A stretch of DNA of 64,000 bases, taken from Laspinema palackyanum D2a. GTDB taxonomy: Bacteria; Cyanobacteriota; Cyanobacteriia; Cyanobacteriales; Laspinemataceae. A program made the translations under genes and the position numbers. Each line of letters opens with the position of its first letter. Positions within the stretch are counted from its first letter, which is position 1. The stretch spans positions 159,305-223,304 of the forward strand of contig JAMXFF010000004.1 in NCBI GenBank assembly GCA_025370845.1. Direction: 5' to 3'. Below, piece by piece: positions 9,101 to 18,370 of the stretch. Below the pieces are notes generated by a model. It had not been told where the DNA came from, ran no database searches, and was given only the letters and a program-made list of their open reading frames with translations.

Positions 9101-10813
9101 GATATCACCGAACGGCAGCAAGCGGAACAACGGCAATATTTCCTGGCGGAAGTCTCTTCAGTTCTGGCTTCCTCTCTGGATTACCCCACCACGCTCAAGA
9201 GTTTGGCGAATCTGGTGGTGCCGACGATCGCCGATTACTGCGTGATTTATATTGTGGAGGATGCCGGACAAATCGCGGGATTGGCAATGGCTCATACGGA
9301 TCCGGGGAAGGAGGCGCTGTTGCGTCAGATGGAACAGTATTATCCTCTGGACTTAAATCATGACGATGGAATTGTCCAAGTTGTCTCCTCGGGTAAGCCG
9401 ATCCTGATTCCGGAATTGACCGATGAAATGCGAGTGGCAGCAGCTCGGGATCCTGAACATCTCAGACTGATGCGGGAACTAGGCTGTGTCTCCTGCACCA
9501 TTGTCCCGCTGGTGGCTCGGGGTCGGACTTTGGGTGCGATTAGCTTTAATATCGCTTCGCTCGGGCGTCGGTACAAACCCGATGACCTGATGTTGGCGGA
9601 GGAGTTGGCGCGGCGCGCGGGGTTTGCCATTGATAATGCGCGGTTATATCGTGAGTCCCAGGAAGCTAACCGGATGAAGGACGAATTTTTGGCGATCGTC
9701 TCTCACGAGTTGCGAACGCCGTTGAATGCGATGTTGGGTTGGGCGCAGTTACTCCGCACGCGCAAGTTTGATGAGGCGACGACAGAGCGAGCATTGGAGA
9801 CGATTGAGCGCAATGCCAGGGTGCAAACCCAGTTGATTGAGGATTTACTCGATGTTTCCCGGATTTTGCGGGGGAAAGTGGCGCTGAGTTTGGAGCCGGT
9901 GGATTTGAGTGTGGCGATCGCCACGGCGATTGAGTCTTTGCGTCCGAGTGCTGAGGCAAAGCAGATCCAGCTGATTCAAACGGTCAAAAAATCGGTGGGG
10001 GTGGTTTCTGGGGATATTAATCGGATTCAGCAAGTGGTGTGGAATTTGCTCTCGAATGCGATTAAGTTTACCCCAAGTGAGGGACGAGTTGAGGTGCTCT
10101 TGAGGCGATCGCGCAATTTTGCCATTCTGGAAGTGGCGGACACGGGAATGGGGATCGCACCGGAGTTTTTGCCCTTTGTGTTTGAGCGGTTCCGTCAAGC
10201 GGATAGTACGACGACGCGCTCTTACGGGGGGTTGGGTTTAGGGTTGGCGATCGTCCGTCATTTGTTGGAAATGCATGGGGGCAGTATTCGCGCTTACAGT
10301 GAGGGCATCGGCAAGGGCGCAACTTTTACGGTGACTCTACCTCTGTTACAACGCATTCAGGGGAACGAAACAGTGGGGGATGTTTCTGAGCTGATTTTGG
10401 ACCATTCGGACCCCACGGATGATGATGTTCCCTTAGCGGGGTTGCGCGTGCTGGTGGTGGAGGATGAACCGGATACCCTGGAGTTTTTGATTGCTACCCT
10501 GGAAATGGCTGGGGCGATCGTTCGGGGTGTTTCATCGGCAACGCAGGCATTAGCGGCGATCAAGTCAGAAAAACCGGATGTTTTGGTGAGCGATATTGGA
10601 ATGCCGGAATTGGATGGCTATTCTTTGATCCAACAAGTGAGAAGTCAAGAGTCCGATTCTGAGCGGGTTCTTCCCGCATTGGCACTCACCGCTTATGCCC
10701 GGGATAGCGATCGGGCTCGCGCTCTGAATGCTGGCTTTCACCAGCATATCTCTAAACCGATTCAACCCGCTCGTCTGATTACAGTGGTCAAAAATTTGGC
10801 CAGTAAGGGATAA
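6161..10813 (+). CDS. Membrane hybrid sensor kinase: DUF4118, 7 PAS, GAF, HisKA, HATPase, REC
   Basis: A 1550-residue hybrid histidine kinase. The N-terminus has KdpD-like (DUF4118) membrane segments (residues ~18-105). Seven PAS units follow, starting near residues 119, 244, 370, 500, 630, 755 and 880; most end in an (R/K)DITxRKQAE-type PAC motif. A GAF domain covers about 1000-1165. The kinase core has the H box FLAIVSHELRTPLN with His1182, an N box (QVVWNLLSNAIKFTP), G1 (VADTGMGIAPEF) and G2 (GGLGLGLAIVRH). A C-terminal receiver (about 1425-1545) has phospho-acceptor Asp1478 in LVSDIGMPELDG and the conserved Lys in HISKPI. PAS 2 and PAS 4 resemble each other (LALxAAxMGxWxW), suggesting internal duplication. 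The ligand is unknown. No partner regulator is adjacent, although a receiver-Hpt relic lies downstream at 18.4 kb. Confidence 0.95.
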   Translation: MFRKYKRSHLLNYGVAPGSVAIALVLTQLLFPLIQLTPSILFFAAVAVTAGYGGMGPGLFATLLSVATIDHFFKNSPFTWSIEWGDLIWVAVLSLVTVLIHSLKESKRAAVQELQKKQEFLQVMTDSLPVAISYVDALELYRFNNQRYEDWFGHSRDSVGGKHLKEILGEGAYQVIRPYVKVALSGQSVTYETKIPYQEGGSRYIRATYVPDWGHRQQVKGFIAFIEDITQQRKAEDSLRESQQRSQLALDAAQMGTWEWNLKTGKVKRSAMVARIFGSDQGSFDGTYEAFVQGIYPEDRPSFEQAVQEAIANHADYQIEFRIPRGHLGIRWVLCKGQVLLDQDGKPQRALGVCMDVTESRYASEALRVSEERFRHIYESNLIGLVFGDRNGNISEANNAFLNIVGYTPDDLRSRRVIWQNLNPFNRSDDEDMTVGLVAGVATPTETELIRKDGRRVPVLMGQVPLQDYTNMGISFVLDLSERKQAQAALSESEERLRLALEAAHMGMWDWDIATGKIAQSDIVDRLLGLEVGSFGGTYNSLIKIVHPDDRVRFNAHAIATMERGQDFNVEFRVVKPDGTVAWVASIGKRLPDKAKNGDRLIGVCMDITERKQIEQELYRREQEFKALAENAPDIIARMDSEGRYQYVNQAIEQVTGISQTAFIGKTFSELGFPEEIDALWKQSVSEVLATAQEGIVEGYLPTPKGTRYYQSRLVPEQAIDGSLDHAICISRDITDLKQTQEALRETNQTLKALIQACPLAVMVLDPTGNVKMWNRSAEKILGWTEAEAIGCQFPGIPSEKREELQENISATLAGNPLMGAETRRLTKVGREIDVAIWTAPLRDAKGNVTYLSILADISDRKQAEEALRESEERFRTLVNSMDDIVFTLDHQGRHTAIFGRWFERTQILPEDFLGKSAGDLFGPQAAEIHNNANQKALTGESVIYEWSFQTDAGTQYCQTSLSPLRDRQGRVTGIVGVGRDITERQQAEQRQYFLAEVSSVLASSLDYPTTLKSLANLVVPTIADYCVIYIVEDAGQIAGLAMAHTDPGKEALLRQMEQYYPLDLNHDDGIVQVVSSGKPILIPELTDEMRVAAARDPEHLRLMRELGCVSCTIVPLVARGRTLGAISFNIASLGRRYKPDDLMLAEELARRAGFAIDNARLYRESQEANRMKDEFLAIVSHELRTPLNAMLGWAQLLRTRKFDEATTERALETIERNARVQTQLIEDLLDVSRILRGKVALSLEPVDLSVAIATAIESLRPSAEAKQIQLIQTVKKSVGVVSGDINRIQQVVWNLLSNAIKFTPSEGRVEVLLRRSRNFAILEVADTGMGIAPEFLPFVFERFRQADSTTTRSYGGLGLGLAIVRHLLEMHGGSIRAYSEGIGKGATFTVTLPLLQRIQGNETVGDVSELILDHSDPTDDDVPLAGLRVLVVEDEPDTLEFLIATLEMAGAIVRGVSSATQALAAIKSEKPDVLVSDIGMPELDGYSLIQQVRSQESDSERVLPALALTAYARDSDRARALNAGFHQHISKPIQPARLITVVKNLASKG

Positions 10814-11064
10814 AGCCGGTCCCACAGAGGGGCGGATTTAAACCTTACCCTGATCAGGAAAAGCCGCCCACCCCCGTGAAGGGTCTGACAGCGGATTTCG
10901 CTTTCCTGCCCTAGGTTGAGAGGGGTTAAAATCTGATAGGTCGTTACACCTAACAGAGTCCTGGATGGGTGCGGCTATACCGCCAAAGCCCTTGGGTCTA
11001 ATCCTCAACCCGGTCTGTGATCGACGAATTTGTATGACACTCTTCTCATGGTAGTGCTGATTTG

Positions 11065-13620
11065 ATGATACCCCAGTTTCGTAAAGCCTTGCAAATCTTC
11101 GGGGCGATCGCTGTAATTCTCGCCGTTACAGTGACCTCCCTGACTTTATATTGGGTAACCGATTCTTGGCCACAACAATCGGGCCAGATTCTCTTACCCC
11201 AACTGCGCGATCGCGTTGAGGTGCGACGGGATGCCTATGGAATTCCCCATGTTTATGCCTCCAATGAGCATGATTTATTTCTAGCACAAGGCTACATTCA
11301 TGCCCAAGACCGCTTTTGGCAAATGGATTTTTGGCGACATCTCGGTGCCGGTCGTCTTTCGGAACTCTTCGGTGAATCCCAACTGAAAACCGATCAGTTT
11401 TTACGCACCCTAGGATGGGCCAGGATTGCTCAACAAGAACTCCAAACCTTACCGGATAAATTTCTAGCTCCTTTAACCGCTTATACCGAAGGGGTAAATG
11501 CCTATCTCCAAGAACATCATGGCACTGATTTAAGTTTAGAATATGGCGTTTTAAAAGTAATGAATGCCAGCTATCAACCGGAACCTTGGCAACCGGAACA
11601 TACCCTAACTTGGGCGAAGGTGATGGCTTGGGATTTAGGCACAAATCTGGATGAAGAAATCGAACGGGGTGTCTTACTCCAAACCTATTCTCCGGAACAG
11701 GTGGATGAGCTATTTCCCCCCTATTCTAATCAAGCCCCAGTGATTCTACCCGATTGGAAAATTGCCCAAGGGGACAGTGATTTAATCGGGAATCAGTTGG
11801 GCGAAATTCCATCAGGAGAAACCGCAGTTTCTATGGGGGCGATCGCCTCGCAACTTTCCCCAACTTTCAACTCAGTTTCTGAGCAACTATCCGCCCTGGC
11901 TAACCTCACCGGTCCCCGAGGCGGGGAAATCGGGTCTAACAGTTGGGTGGTTTCCGGTGCCAAAACCGCCACCGGCCAACCCTTGTTAGCCAATGACCCT
12001 CATTTAGGGGTACAAATGCCTTCCATTTGGTATGAAATGGGTCTGCATTGTACTTCAAAAACTCCAGATTGTCCCTATGATATCACCGGGTTCTCCTTCG
12101 CTGGCATGGTGGGAGTCATCATTGGTCACACCGATCGCATCGCCTGGGGATGTACCAATGTTGGGGCCGATACAATGGACCTTTATATCGAAAAAATTAA
12201 TCCTGAAAATCCCAATCAGTATGAAGTGAATGGGAAATGGGTGGACATGGATCAGGTCACCGAAACCATTCAAATTGCCGGCGGAAAGACGCAATTTGAA
12301 ACCGTTCGCTACACCCGACATGGCCCAATTATCTCAGAAGCTTATCCTAAGCTCAAACCCTTGCTGCTTCCAGACTTAGCCAGCAGTAACCCCAGCATTT
12401 ATGCGATCGCTTTGCGCTGGACGGGTTTAGAACCGGCCCGTCTATTTACCGCTATTCTCCAACTGAATCAAGCCCAAAATTGGCAGGATTTCCGCAAGGC
12501 GGCCCAGGATTTTGATATCGCGGCCCAAAACCTCCTCTATGCCGATATTGACGGGAATATCGGCTATCAAATGCCCGGGAAAATTCCCATGAGAACCCAG
12601 AGTGATGGTCGCTATCCCGTACCCGGTTGGACCGATGAACAGGAATGGAAGGGTTATATTCCCTTTGAGAAACTCCCCTTTACCTTCAATCCTCCTTCCG
12701 GTTATATTGTCACGGCGAATAATGCAGTCGTTGATGAGAGTTATCCCTATCTGATTACCAAAGATTGGGACTATGGATTTCGCGCTCAACGGATTTTGGA
12801 ACTGTTGAACAAGAAGGAAACAGGGTTTGATTTTGAATCCTTCCGAGAAATGCAAGGAGATAATTATAATCTCAATGCTCAAAAGTTAGTCCCGATTTTA
12901 CTGAATCTGCCCTTCGAGGATTCCCACCTAGAAAAGATTCGAGATTTATTAAAAACTTGGGATTTGCAAATGGATAAGCAAAGCCCAGGCGCCGCTCTTT
13001 TTGAAACTTTTTGGAAGCAGTTATTATCCGCAACATTTCATGACAATTTCCTAGTAGATTTTTGGCCGAATGCCGGTCATCGATGGATAAAAGTAATTGC
13101 CGATTTAGTTGATGATCCGGAGAGTTTCTGGTGGGACAACGTGCTGACTCCAGAAGTAGAAAATCGCGATTTTATCTTTCAACAAGCCTTTGGCGAAGCG
13201 GTGGCCGAACTCGAAAAGCGCTTAGGGAAAAATCCCCAGGGTTGGGAATGGGGCGATTTGCATCGGGTGACTTTTAGAAATCAAAGTTTAGGTCAGTCGG
13301 GAATTGCTCCTATTGAGGCGATTTTTAATCGGGGTGGCGTACCGATATCCGGTGGGAATGCCATTGTGAATGCAACAGCCTGGAATGCTCGAAAATCCTT
13401 TGAGCCCACCTGGATTCCATCCATGCGGATGATTGTGAATTTGAGCGATTTGGATGCTTCTGTTGCTGTCACCTCCACGGGGCAATCTGGTCATGCTTTC
13501 CATCGTCATTATAGTGATTTGATACCCCTGTGGGGCAATCTGGACTATCATCCTCTGGTGAGCAGTCGTTCTGGGGTCGAATCGAATACGAGAGATACCC
13601 TAATTTTGCTTCCGAATTAG
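11065..13620 (+). CDS. Penicillin acylase family (S45) N-terminal-nucleophile amidase
   Basis: Members are autoprocessed amidases cleaving substrates such as beta-lactam side chains or N-acyl homoserine lactones. A signal anchor lies at residues ~8-32 (IFGAIAVILAVTVTSLTLYWV). The alpha-chain region contains DRVEVRRDAYGIPHVYA and AQGYIHAQDRFWQMD. The beta-chain would start at Ser291 in GEIGSNSWVVSG, the expected N-terminal nucleophile, followed by LLANDPHLG. The length (about 850 residues) fits the family. The frame extends one codon upstream to TTG 11062; ATG 11065 is preferred. The true substrate cannot be read from the sequence; acyl-homoserine lactone acylase (quorum quenching) is one possibility. 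Periplasmic location is inferred. Confidence 0.92.
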   Translation: MIPQFRKALQIFGAIAVILAVTVTSLTLYWVTDSWPQQSGQILLPQLRDRVEVRRDAYGIPHVYASNEHDLFLAQGYIHAQDRFWQMDFWRHLGAGRLSELFGESQLKTDQFLRTLGWARIAQQELQTLPDKFLAPLTAYTEGVNAYLQEHHGTDLSLEYGVLKVMNASYQPEPWQPEHTLTWAKVMAWDLGTNLDEEIERGVLLQTYSPEQVDELFPPYSNQAPVILPDWKIAQGDSDLIGNQLGEIPSGETAVSMGAIASQLSPTFNSVSEQLSALANLTGPRGGEIGSNSWVVSGAKTATGQPLLANDPHLGVQMPSIWYEMGLHCTSKTPDCPYDITGFSFAGMVGVIIGHTDRIAWGCTNVGADTMDLYIEKINPENPNQYEVNGKWVDMDQVTETIQIAGGKTQFETVRYTRHGPIISEAYPKLKPLLLPDLASSNPSIYAIALRWTGLEPARLFTAILQLNQAQNWQDFRKAAQDFDIAAQNLLYADIDGNIGYQMPGKIPMRTQSDGRYPVPGWTDEQEWKGYIPFEKLPFTFNPPSGYIVTANNAVVDESYPYLITKDWDYGFRAQRILELLNKKETGFDFESFREMQGDNYNLNAQKLVPILLNLPFEDSHLEKIRDLLKTWDLQMDKQSPGAALFETFWKQLLSATFHDNFLVDFWPNAGHRWIKVIADLVDDPESFWWDNVLTPEVENRDFIFQQAFGEAVAELEKRLGKNPQGWEWGDLHRVTFRNQSLGQSGIAPIEAIFNRGGVPISGGNAIVNATAWNARKSFEPTWIPSMRMIVNLSDLDASVAVTSTGQSGHAFHRHYSDLIPLWGNLDYHPLVSSRSGVESNTRDTLILLPN

Positions 13621-14263
13621 TGCAGTGGCAAGTTAGAACCCAGGGGCGATCGCCATCCGGGGAAAGGGTGACCCTCACCTCGGGGTTCAGTCCCTAGAGG
13701 AGATGGATTCTCCTCAACGTTTGATTTCAAGGGAGATCCATCTACTCTAAACCGCTCGCCTGGACATTCAACTAAATCGCTATTAATCAATTGATTGTTT
13801 GCTATCAAAGGGTTTTCTGGATTCTCAGATGGAGGGTGTTACACATCTTAAATTAGGTCAAAAATCTGCTAAAATTTAAAAGTCATTCCATCGCTTGTAG
13901 CCACTAACTTCTAAAAATCCGGGGTAGTCTGACCCCAACGGGAATGGGAAAAATGGGCAAAAAAGCCAGGAAAATTCTATCAAGGAGGTGCATAATTGAC
14001 GGAAAAGATTTAATAAAACCCCCCCAGTTTTTCTACTCTATCCGCTCGCGGAGGGGAACCCCCGGCAACGGAATAGCCCCGACTACTGGCTGAATCTGGA
14101 TAGAAGGCAAAAATCAAATTTAAAGTCTCCTTTTAATCTGAACAAGTTGACGGCATTTTCTCTAAAAATAGAGGGGTTTCTCAGCTCAGGAACTCTACTG
14201 CATATCTATTATTTTGCTCGCTCACAAAATTTGGACGCATTTTTAAAGAAGCAGCGAAAGCTT
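13621..14263. other. Intergenic region with a long hairpin
   Basis: No gene is supported. A near-perfect inverted repeat lies at 13701-13743 (AGATGGATTCTCC facing GGGAGATCCATCT, with one bulge). A purine-rich AAGGAGGTG at about 13982 looks like a ribosome site, but the frame after it is short. The last ~117 bp could be coding if the next gene starts at TTG 14147. Confidence 0.45.
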
Positions 14264-16837
14264 ATGAAACGAGATAGCGCCGATGAATGGGAATTAAACT
14301 TATCGGGTCCAGATCCAGTGATCGTCTGGACCGGTCCTTGCCTAGTCTGCTCAGGATTGTTCCAAGTCAGGCTGATACCGGAGGCGATCGCCCTGACCCC
14401 AGTCGGGGGGTTAGGGTGGGGCTGTACTGTGGGGTTTGCAAGTTTTGCATTGCTTTATTGGGCGATCGCCCGCCACCGAAAATCACGCTTAACCGCCACA
14501 GGGCCACAGGCCGATCTCTTCCCGGAGCAGCAGGTCGCTCCATCCGTCCCCCGGGACAACTCTGAGATCCTTCATGACTCCCTGGATGGGGGAGAAGCGG
14601 ATTATACTTTAACCATAGCACAGGAAGCAGCAAAACAGTCGTTTCGGAGTTGGCGGCCTAGGGCCGAAGAACCGACTCAACTCCAGCCATTGTTCCCGAC
14701 AAGCAGCCCATCCGAAAAACCCGAACTCCAATTCTTGCAACTCCATATCCAGCGACTGCCCATCGCACATATTCTCTTGGATGCCGAAGGTCGCTTTCTG
14801 GGGTGGAACGCCGGGGCAGAACGAGTGTTTGGGTACAGTAGCCAAGAAGTGCTGGGCCAGACCTCGGATCTGATCGTCCCCCCCCAAACGCGATCGCAGG
14901 TTGCCCAACTGTTGCAGCGTCTCACCCAAGGAGACCTCAACGCCCATAGCATTAACGAAAACCTCACAAAGTCGGGCCAGACGATTGTCTGTGAATGGTA
15001 TAATACCCCATTGTTTAACGACCCCGACCGATTTACCGGAATTCTCTCAATGGTGCAAGACATCACCGATCGCTGGCAGAGTGAGGTCACCCTGGAAGCG
15101 GTGAAAACCGAAATGAACACCCTCTTAAATGCCATTAATGAGGTGGTTTTGTTGTTTGATGCCCGAGGATGCTATCTAAAAATTCTGCCAAGTGATTCTC
15201 CTTTGCTACAACGTGCCGCCTCCCAACTCTTGGGCAAAACACTCCATGAGGTTTTTGAGTCCTTCTTAGCCGATCGCTTTTTAGACTACATCCAAAGAAC
15301 AATCCGGGAACAAAAGGCCTTGGAGTTGGAGTATGAACTCATCCTGGGCGATCGTCCGGTAACATTTTCCGGCAAAGTGTCTCCCCTCAATAGCGAGCAG
15401 GTTCTGTGGGTGGCGCGGGATATCACCGATCGCAAGCATATCAAAGATCTCCTGCGGCGTTATGCCTTCGTCGATCCCTTGACGGGATTGGCGAACCGCT
15501 GTTCATTCGTCCGATGCCTAGGAATCGCCATGCAGGATGCTCACAACCAGTCCCGCGCCACCGCATCGGCATCCCCGGGGAAAGTGCGATCGCCGAAAGT
15601 CGCCGTCCTGTTACTGGATATCGACCGCTTCCGAATTGTCAAATATAGCCTAGGTCATTGGGTGGCCGATCGCCTGCTGATTGCCACCGCCCACCGCCTC
15701 CAGTCCTGTTTAAATCCCGGGGCGACCCTCGCTCGCATTGGGGGGGACGAGTTCGCCATTTTGCTAGATGATATCACCGCCCTGGCCGAGGTTACCCAGC
15801 TTGCCGATCGCATCCAATCCGCCATGCGGTTTCCCTTTTCCCTAGATGAACATGAAATTTTTTCCTCAGTGAGTATCGGAATTGCCCTCGATAACGGCGG
15901 GTATGAGCGTTCGGGGGAACTCCTGCGCGACGCCGATACCGCCCTTCATTACGCCAAACAGCAAGGTCAGGGCCAGTCTGTCTCCTTTGCCCAGGATATG
16001 CATGAAGGGGCGATCGCTCGGTTACAGTTGGAAACCGATCTGCAACGGGCGATCGCACATACCGTCCATCCCAACCCCCCAGACAGCCAGCCCTTTCAAG
16101 TGTACTATCAGCCTATCGTTTCCCTCGCGACGGGCCACATTGTCGGATTTGAAGCCCTTGTGCGCTGGCATCACCCGACTCGGGGTCTGGTCTCTCCCGG
16201 GGAATTTATCCCCGTCGCCGAGGAAACCGGACAGATTGGGGCGATCGACCGCTGGGTGCTATCCGAAGCCTGCCGTCAGCTAGGGTGGTGGCAACAGCGA
16301 TATCCGGCAGCGGCAGATTTGACCATGAGCGTGAATGTTTCCGGGGTCAACTTTGGTCAAGTCGGTACCATTGAACGGATCGAGCAAACCCTACGGTCCA
16401 GCGGTATTTCTGGCCGCTATTTAAAGTTAGAAATTACCGAAAGTGTGATTCTCAAAAATACCGGGTCCGCCCTCGCACTTTTGGACCGGATTCAAGCCTT
16501 GGGAATTAATCTGTCTATTGATGATTTTGGAACAGGTTACTCTTCCTTGGCGCGGTTGCACGAATTGCCCCTCAATACTCTCAAAATTGACCGCAGTTTT
16601 GTCAGCCGGATGCGCGGATTAGATGAAAGTTGTGAAATCGTCCAGACCACCATTGCTTTAGCTCACACCCTCGGTTTGGATGCGATCGCCGAAGGAGTCG
16701 AAACCGCCCAACAGGTCGAGATTCTAAAAACCCTAGATTGTGATTACGCTCAAGGGTACTTTTTCTCTAAACCCGTAGACAGTGAAGCCGCTTTAAATCT
16801 AATTCTAGGTGAATGTCAGCTTTTTAAGAACGGATAA
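14264..16837 (+). CDS. PAS-PAS-GGDEF-EAL cyclic-di-GMP signalling protein
   Basis: Predicted to make and/or degrade cyclic-di-GMP. Hydrophobic segments near the N-terminus (VIVWTGPCLVCSGLF and GWGCTVGFASFALLYWAIA) suggest membrane attachment. Two PAS domains follow, the first around FLQLHIQRLPIAHILLDAEGRFLGWNAGAERVFGY. The GGDEF domain has an intact ARIGGDEFAILL signature (nt 15740-15754). The EAL domain has GFEALVRWHHP, LEITES and DDFGTGYSSLARL motifs, so both activities look possible on motif grounds. ATG 14264 (MKRDSADEW) is chosen; the frame also opens at TTG 14147, which would add 39 residues. Neither start has a strong ribosome site. Which activity dominates cannot be told from the sequence. 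Confidence 0.92.
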   Translation: MKRDSADEWELNLSGPDPVIVWTGPCLVCSGLFQVRLIPEAIALTPVGGLGWGCTVGFASFALLYWAIARHRKSRLTATGPQADLFPEQQVAPSVPRDNSEILHDSLDGGEADYTLTIAQEAAKQSFRSWRPRAEEPTQLQPLFPTSSPSEKPELQFLQLHIQRLPIAHILLDAEGRFLGWNAGAERVFGYSSQEVLGQTSDLIVPPQTRSQVAQLLQRLTQGDLNAHSINENLTKSGQTIVCEWYNTPLFNDPDRFTGILSMVQDITDRWQSEVTLEAVKTEMNTLLNAINEVVLLFDARGCYLKILPSDSPLLQRAASQLLGKTLHEVFESFLADRFLDYIQRTIREQKALELEYELILGDRPVTFSGKVSPLNSEQVLWVARDITDRKHIKDLLRRYAFVDPLTGLANRCSFVRCLGIAMQDAHNQSRATASASPGKVRSPKVAVLLLDIDRFRIVKYSLGHWVADRLLIATAHRLQSCLNPGATLARIGGDEFAILLDDITALAEVTQLADRIQSAMRFPFSLDEHEIFSSVSIGIALDNGGYERSGELLRDADTALHYAKQQGQGQSVSFAQDMHEGAIARLQLETDLQRAIAHTVHPNPPDSQPFQVYYQPIVSLATGHIVGFEALVRWHHPTRGLVSPGEFIPVAEETGQIGAIDRWVLSEACRQLGWWQQRYPAAADLTMSVNVSGVNFGQVGTIERIEQTLRSSGISGRYLKLEITESVILKNTGSALALLDRIQALGINLSIDDFGTGYSSLARLHELPLNTLKIDRSFVSRMRGLDESCEIVQTTIALAHTLGLDAIAEGVETAQQVEILKTLDCDYAQGYFFSKPVDSEAALNLILGECQLFKNG

Positions 16838-16997
16838 CCTCGGACCCTCGCGGCAAAATTTTGACTTGAAGCGACCTGACCCGTTTAACTCCCCGATAAT
16901 CCCACTCGGGTTTCTCCCTTCCCGGAGTCAGAGAATCGGCTATAATTTTGAAGAACTTAAGAAGCAATCACCGGGCGATTTTAGGTAGAATTAAATC

Positions 16998-17819
16998 ATG
17001 CTAGAACTTCACTGTCACACGACCTATTCCGATGGTACCTTGACCCCGACTGAACTGGTGAAACAGGCATGGGCCGCAGGGGTCCGGGCCTTAGCGATTA
17101 CGGACCATGATACCATGTCCGGATGGCCCGAAGCGATCGCCGCTGCGGAATCTGTAGCGCTCGAAATCGTGCCTGGGCTAGAACTGAGTACCGTGCATAA
17201 CGGGCGATCGCTGCATATTTTAGGCTTTTATCCCGACCGGGAAAAATTACAACAGCCTTTAAACGAACGACTGCAAGGCCGAATTGACCGGGCACAACAA
17301 ACCCTCGACAAATTAGCCGCCCTCGGCTATCCCGTGGAATTACCCCCCTCAAAAGGTGGCATGGCCCCCGGACGTCCCCATATCGCCGCTGCTTTACTCA
17401 AAGCCGGTTATATTAAAACCTGTCAAGAAGCCTTTGAACGATGGATTGGAGAAGACAAACCCGCCTACGTTCATTATGAAAAATTTTCTATTCAAGATGG
17501 GATTAATCTGTTGCGGAGTTGTGGTGCAGTTCCCGTCTGGGCGCATCCCTATTTGTTTCGCGGTGCACCTGTGGAAACGGTTTTAAAAGAAATGGTCGAA
17601 GCGGGTTTAATGGGTGTTGAAGTCTATCATCCTCATCATACCCCTAACCAAGTCCAGAAATTAGAAGAATTTTGTGCAGAATATGGGCTATTGATGACCG
17701 GAGGCAGTGACTATCATGGACCGAGTATTGATGGGAAACACTCCAGCCACCTCAATCAATTTAATTTGTCATTAGAGTTGCTGGAACCCATCAAAGCAGC
17801 CGCTCAACAGTTGCGCTAA
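16998..17819 (+). CDS. PHP-domain metal-dependent phosphoesterase (RNase AM / YciV type)
   Basis: PHP-family proteins of this size hydrolyse phosphoesters with a di- or tri-metal site; E. coli YciV (RNase AM) acts on 5' ends of RNA and 3',5'-bisphosphate nucleotides. The first metal motif is at the extreme N-terminus (MLELHCHTTYSDGTLTP, His5 and His7). It is followed by ALAITDHDTMSG, the EIVPGLELST segment, the PVWAHPY motif and a C-terminal GGSDYHG motif. The 273-residue length is typical. The cupin gene begins 16 bp downstream, suggesting co-transcription. The family is firm; the substrate is inferred from homologues. Confidence 0.92.
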   Translation: MLELHCHTTYSDGTLTPTELVKQAWAAGVRALAITDHDTMSGWPEAIAAAESVALEIVPGLELSTVHNGRSLHILGFYPDREKLQQPLNERLQGRIDRAQQTLDKLAALGYPVELPPSKGGMAPGRPHIAAALLKAGYIKTCQEAFERWIGEDKPAYVHYEKFSIQDGINLLRSCGAVPVWAHPYLFRGAPVETVLKEMVEAGLMGVEVYHPHHTPNQVQKLEEFCAEYGLLMTGGSDYHGPSIDGKHSSHLNQFNLSLELLEPIKAAAQQLR

Positions 17820-17835
17820 ATTAGGGGAAAGTTCT

Positions 17836-18174
17836 ATGAAAATTACATCCTTAACCCATCTACCCCCCGAATCGGTTTCCCATAATCCAGAGATTCAAAA
17901 AAAAGTGATGCTCAAGGCGGGAGATCTGCCCCACCTCACCAATTTTTCCCAGGCTAAATTTGCACCGGGTCAAGTGGCGGAGGCCCATGCTCATGCTGAT
18001 ATGTGTGAGGTATTTTTTGTTTCCCAAGGGTCGGGATTAATTCGCGTTAATGGCACAGATTATCCCCTAGAGATGGGAACTTGCATTGCGATAGAACCAG
18101 GAGATGTTCATGAGGTGGTGAATAATAGTTCGCAGGATTTAATTTTAACTTATTTTGGCTTAAAAGTTGGATGA
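17836..18174 (+). CDS. Small cupin-domain protein
   Basis: A single-domain cupin of 112 residues. Motif 1 is seen as GQVAEAHAHADMCEVFFV, with two His and a Glu as likely metal ligands. Motif 2 is PGDVHEVVNNS, with the last His ligand. A purine-rich ribosome site (AGGGGAAA) precedes ATG 17836, and the stop of the PHP gene is only 16 bp upstream. No catalytic role can be assigned; such cupins are often sugar- or metabolite-binding proteins or isomerases. Confidence 0.85.
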   Translation: MKITSLTHLPPESVSHNPEIQKKVMLKAGDLPHLTNFSQAKFAPGQVAEAHAHADMCEVFFVSQGSGLIRVNGTDYPLEMGTCIAIEPGDVHEVVNNSSQDLILTYFGLKVG

Positions 18175-18202
18175 ATTTAGAGTGATTCTGCGGGATTTAG
18201 AG

Positions 18203-18284
18203 TAGACCTCTTGCCAAATTCTCGCTCATCCCCCCTTGTTAAGGGGGGTTGGGGGGATCAATCCATTATTTTGCAAGAGGTCTA
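18203..18284. repeat. 82-bp inverted-repeat element
   Basis: The ends TAGACCTCTTGCCAAA and TTTTGCAAGAGGTCTA are near-perfect inverted copies. Between them is a second palindromic stretch (CCCCCCTTGTTAAGGGGGG). The layout is that of a small non-autonomous palindromic element, located 28 bp after the cupin stop. There is no coding capacity. Confidence 0.75.
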
Positions 18285-18370
18285 GGCACTCGCCGAGGCT
18301 AAGAGGGGGATTTTACAAAAATCTGCCAGGAGATTACTTATAGTCACCGCCTCAACCGGAGACTAAGTGA

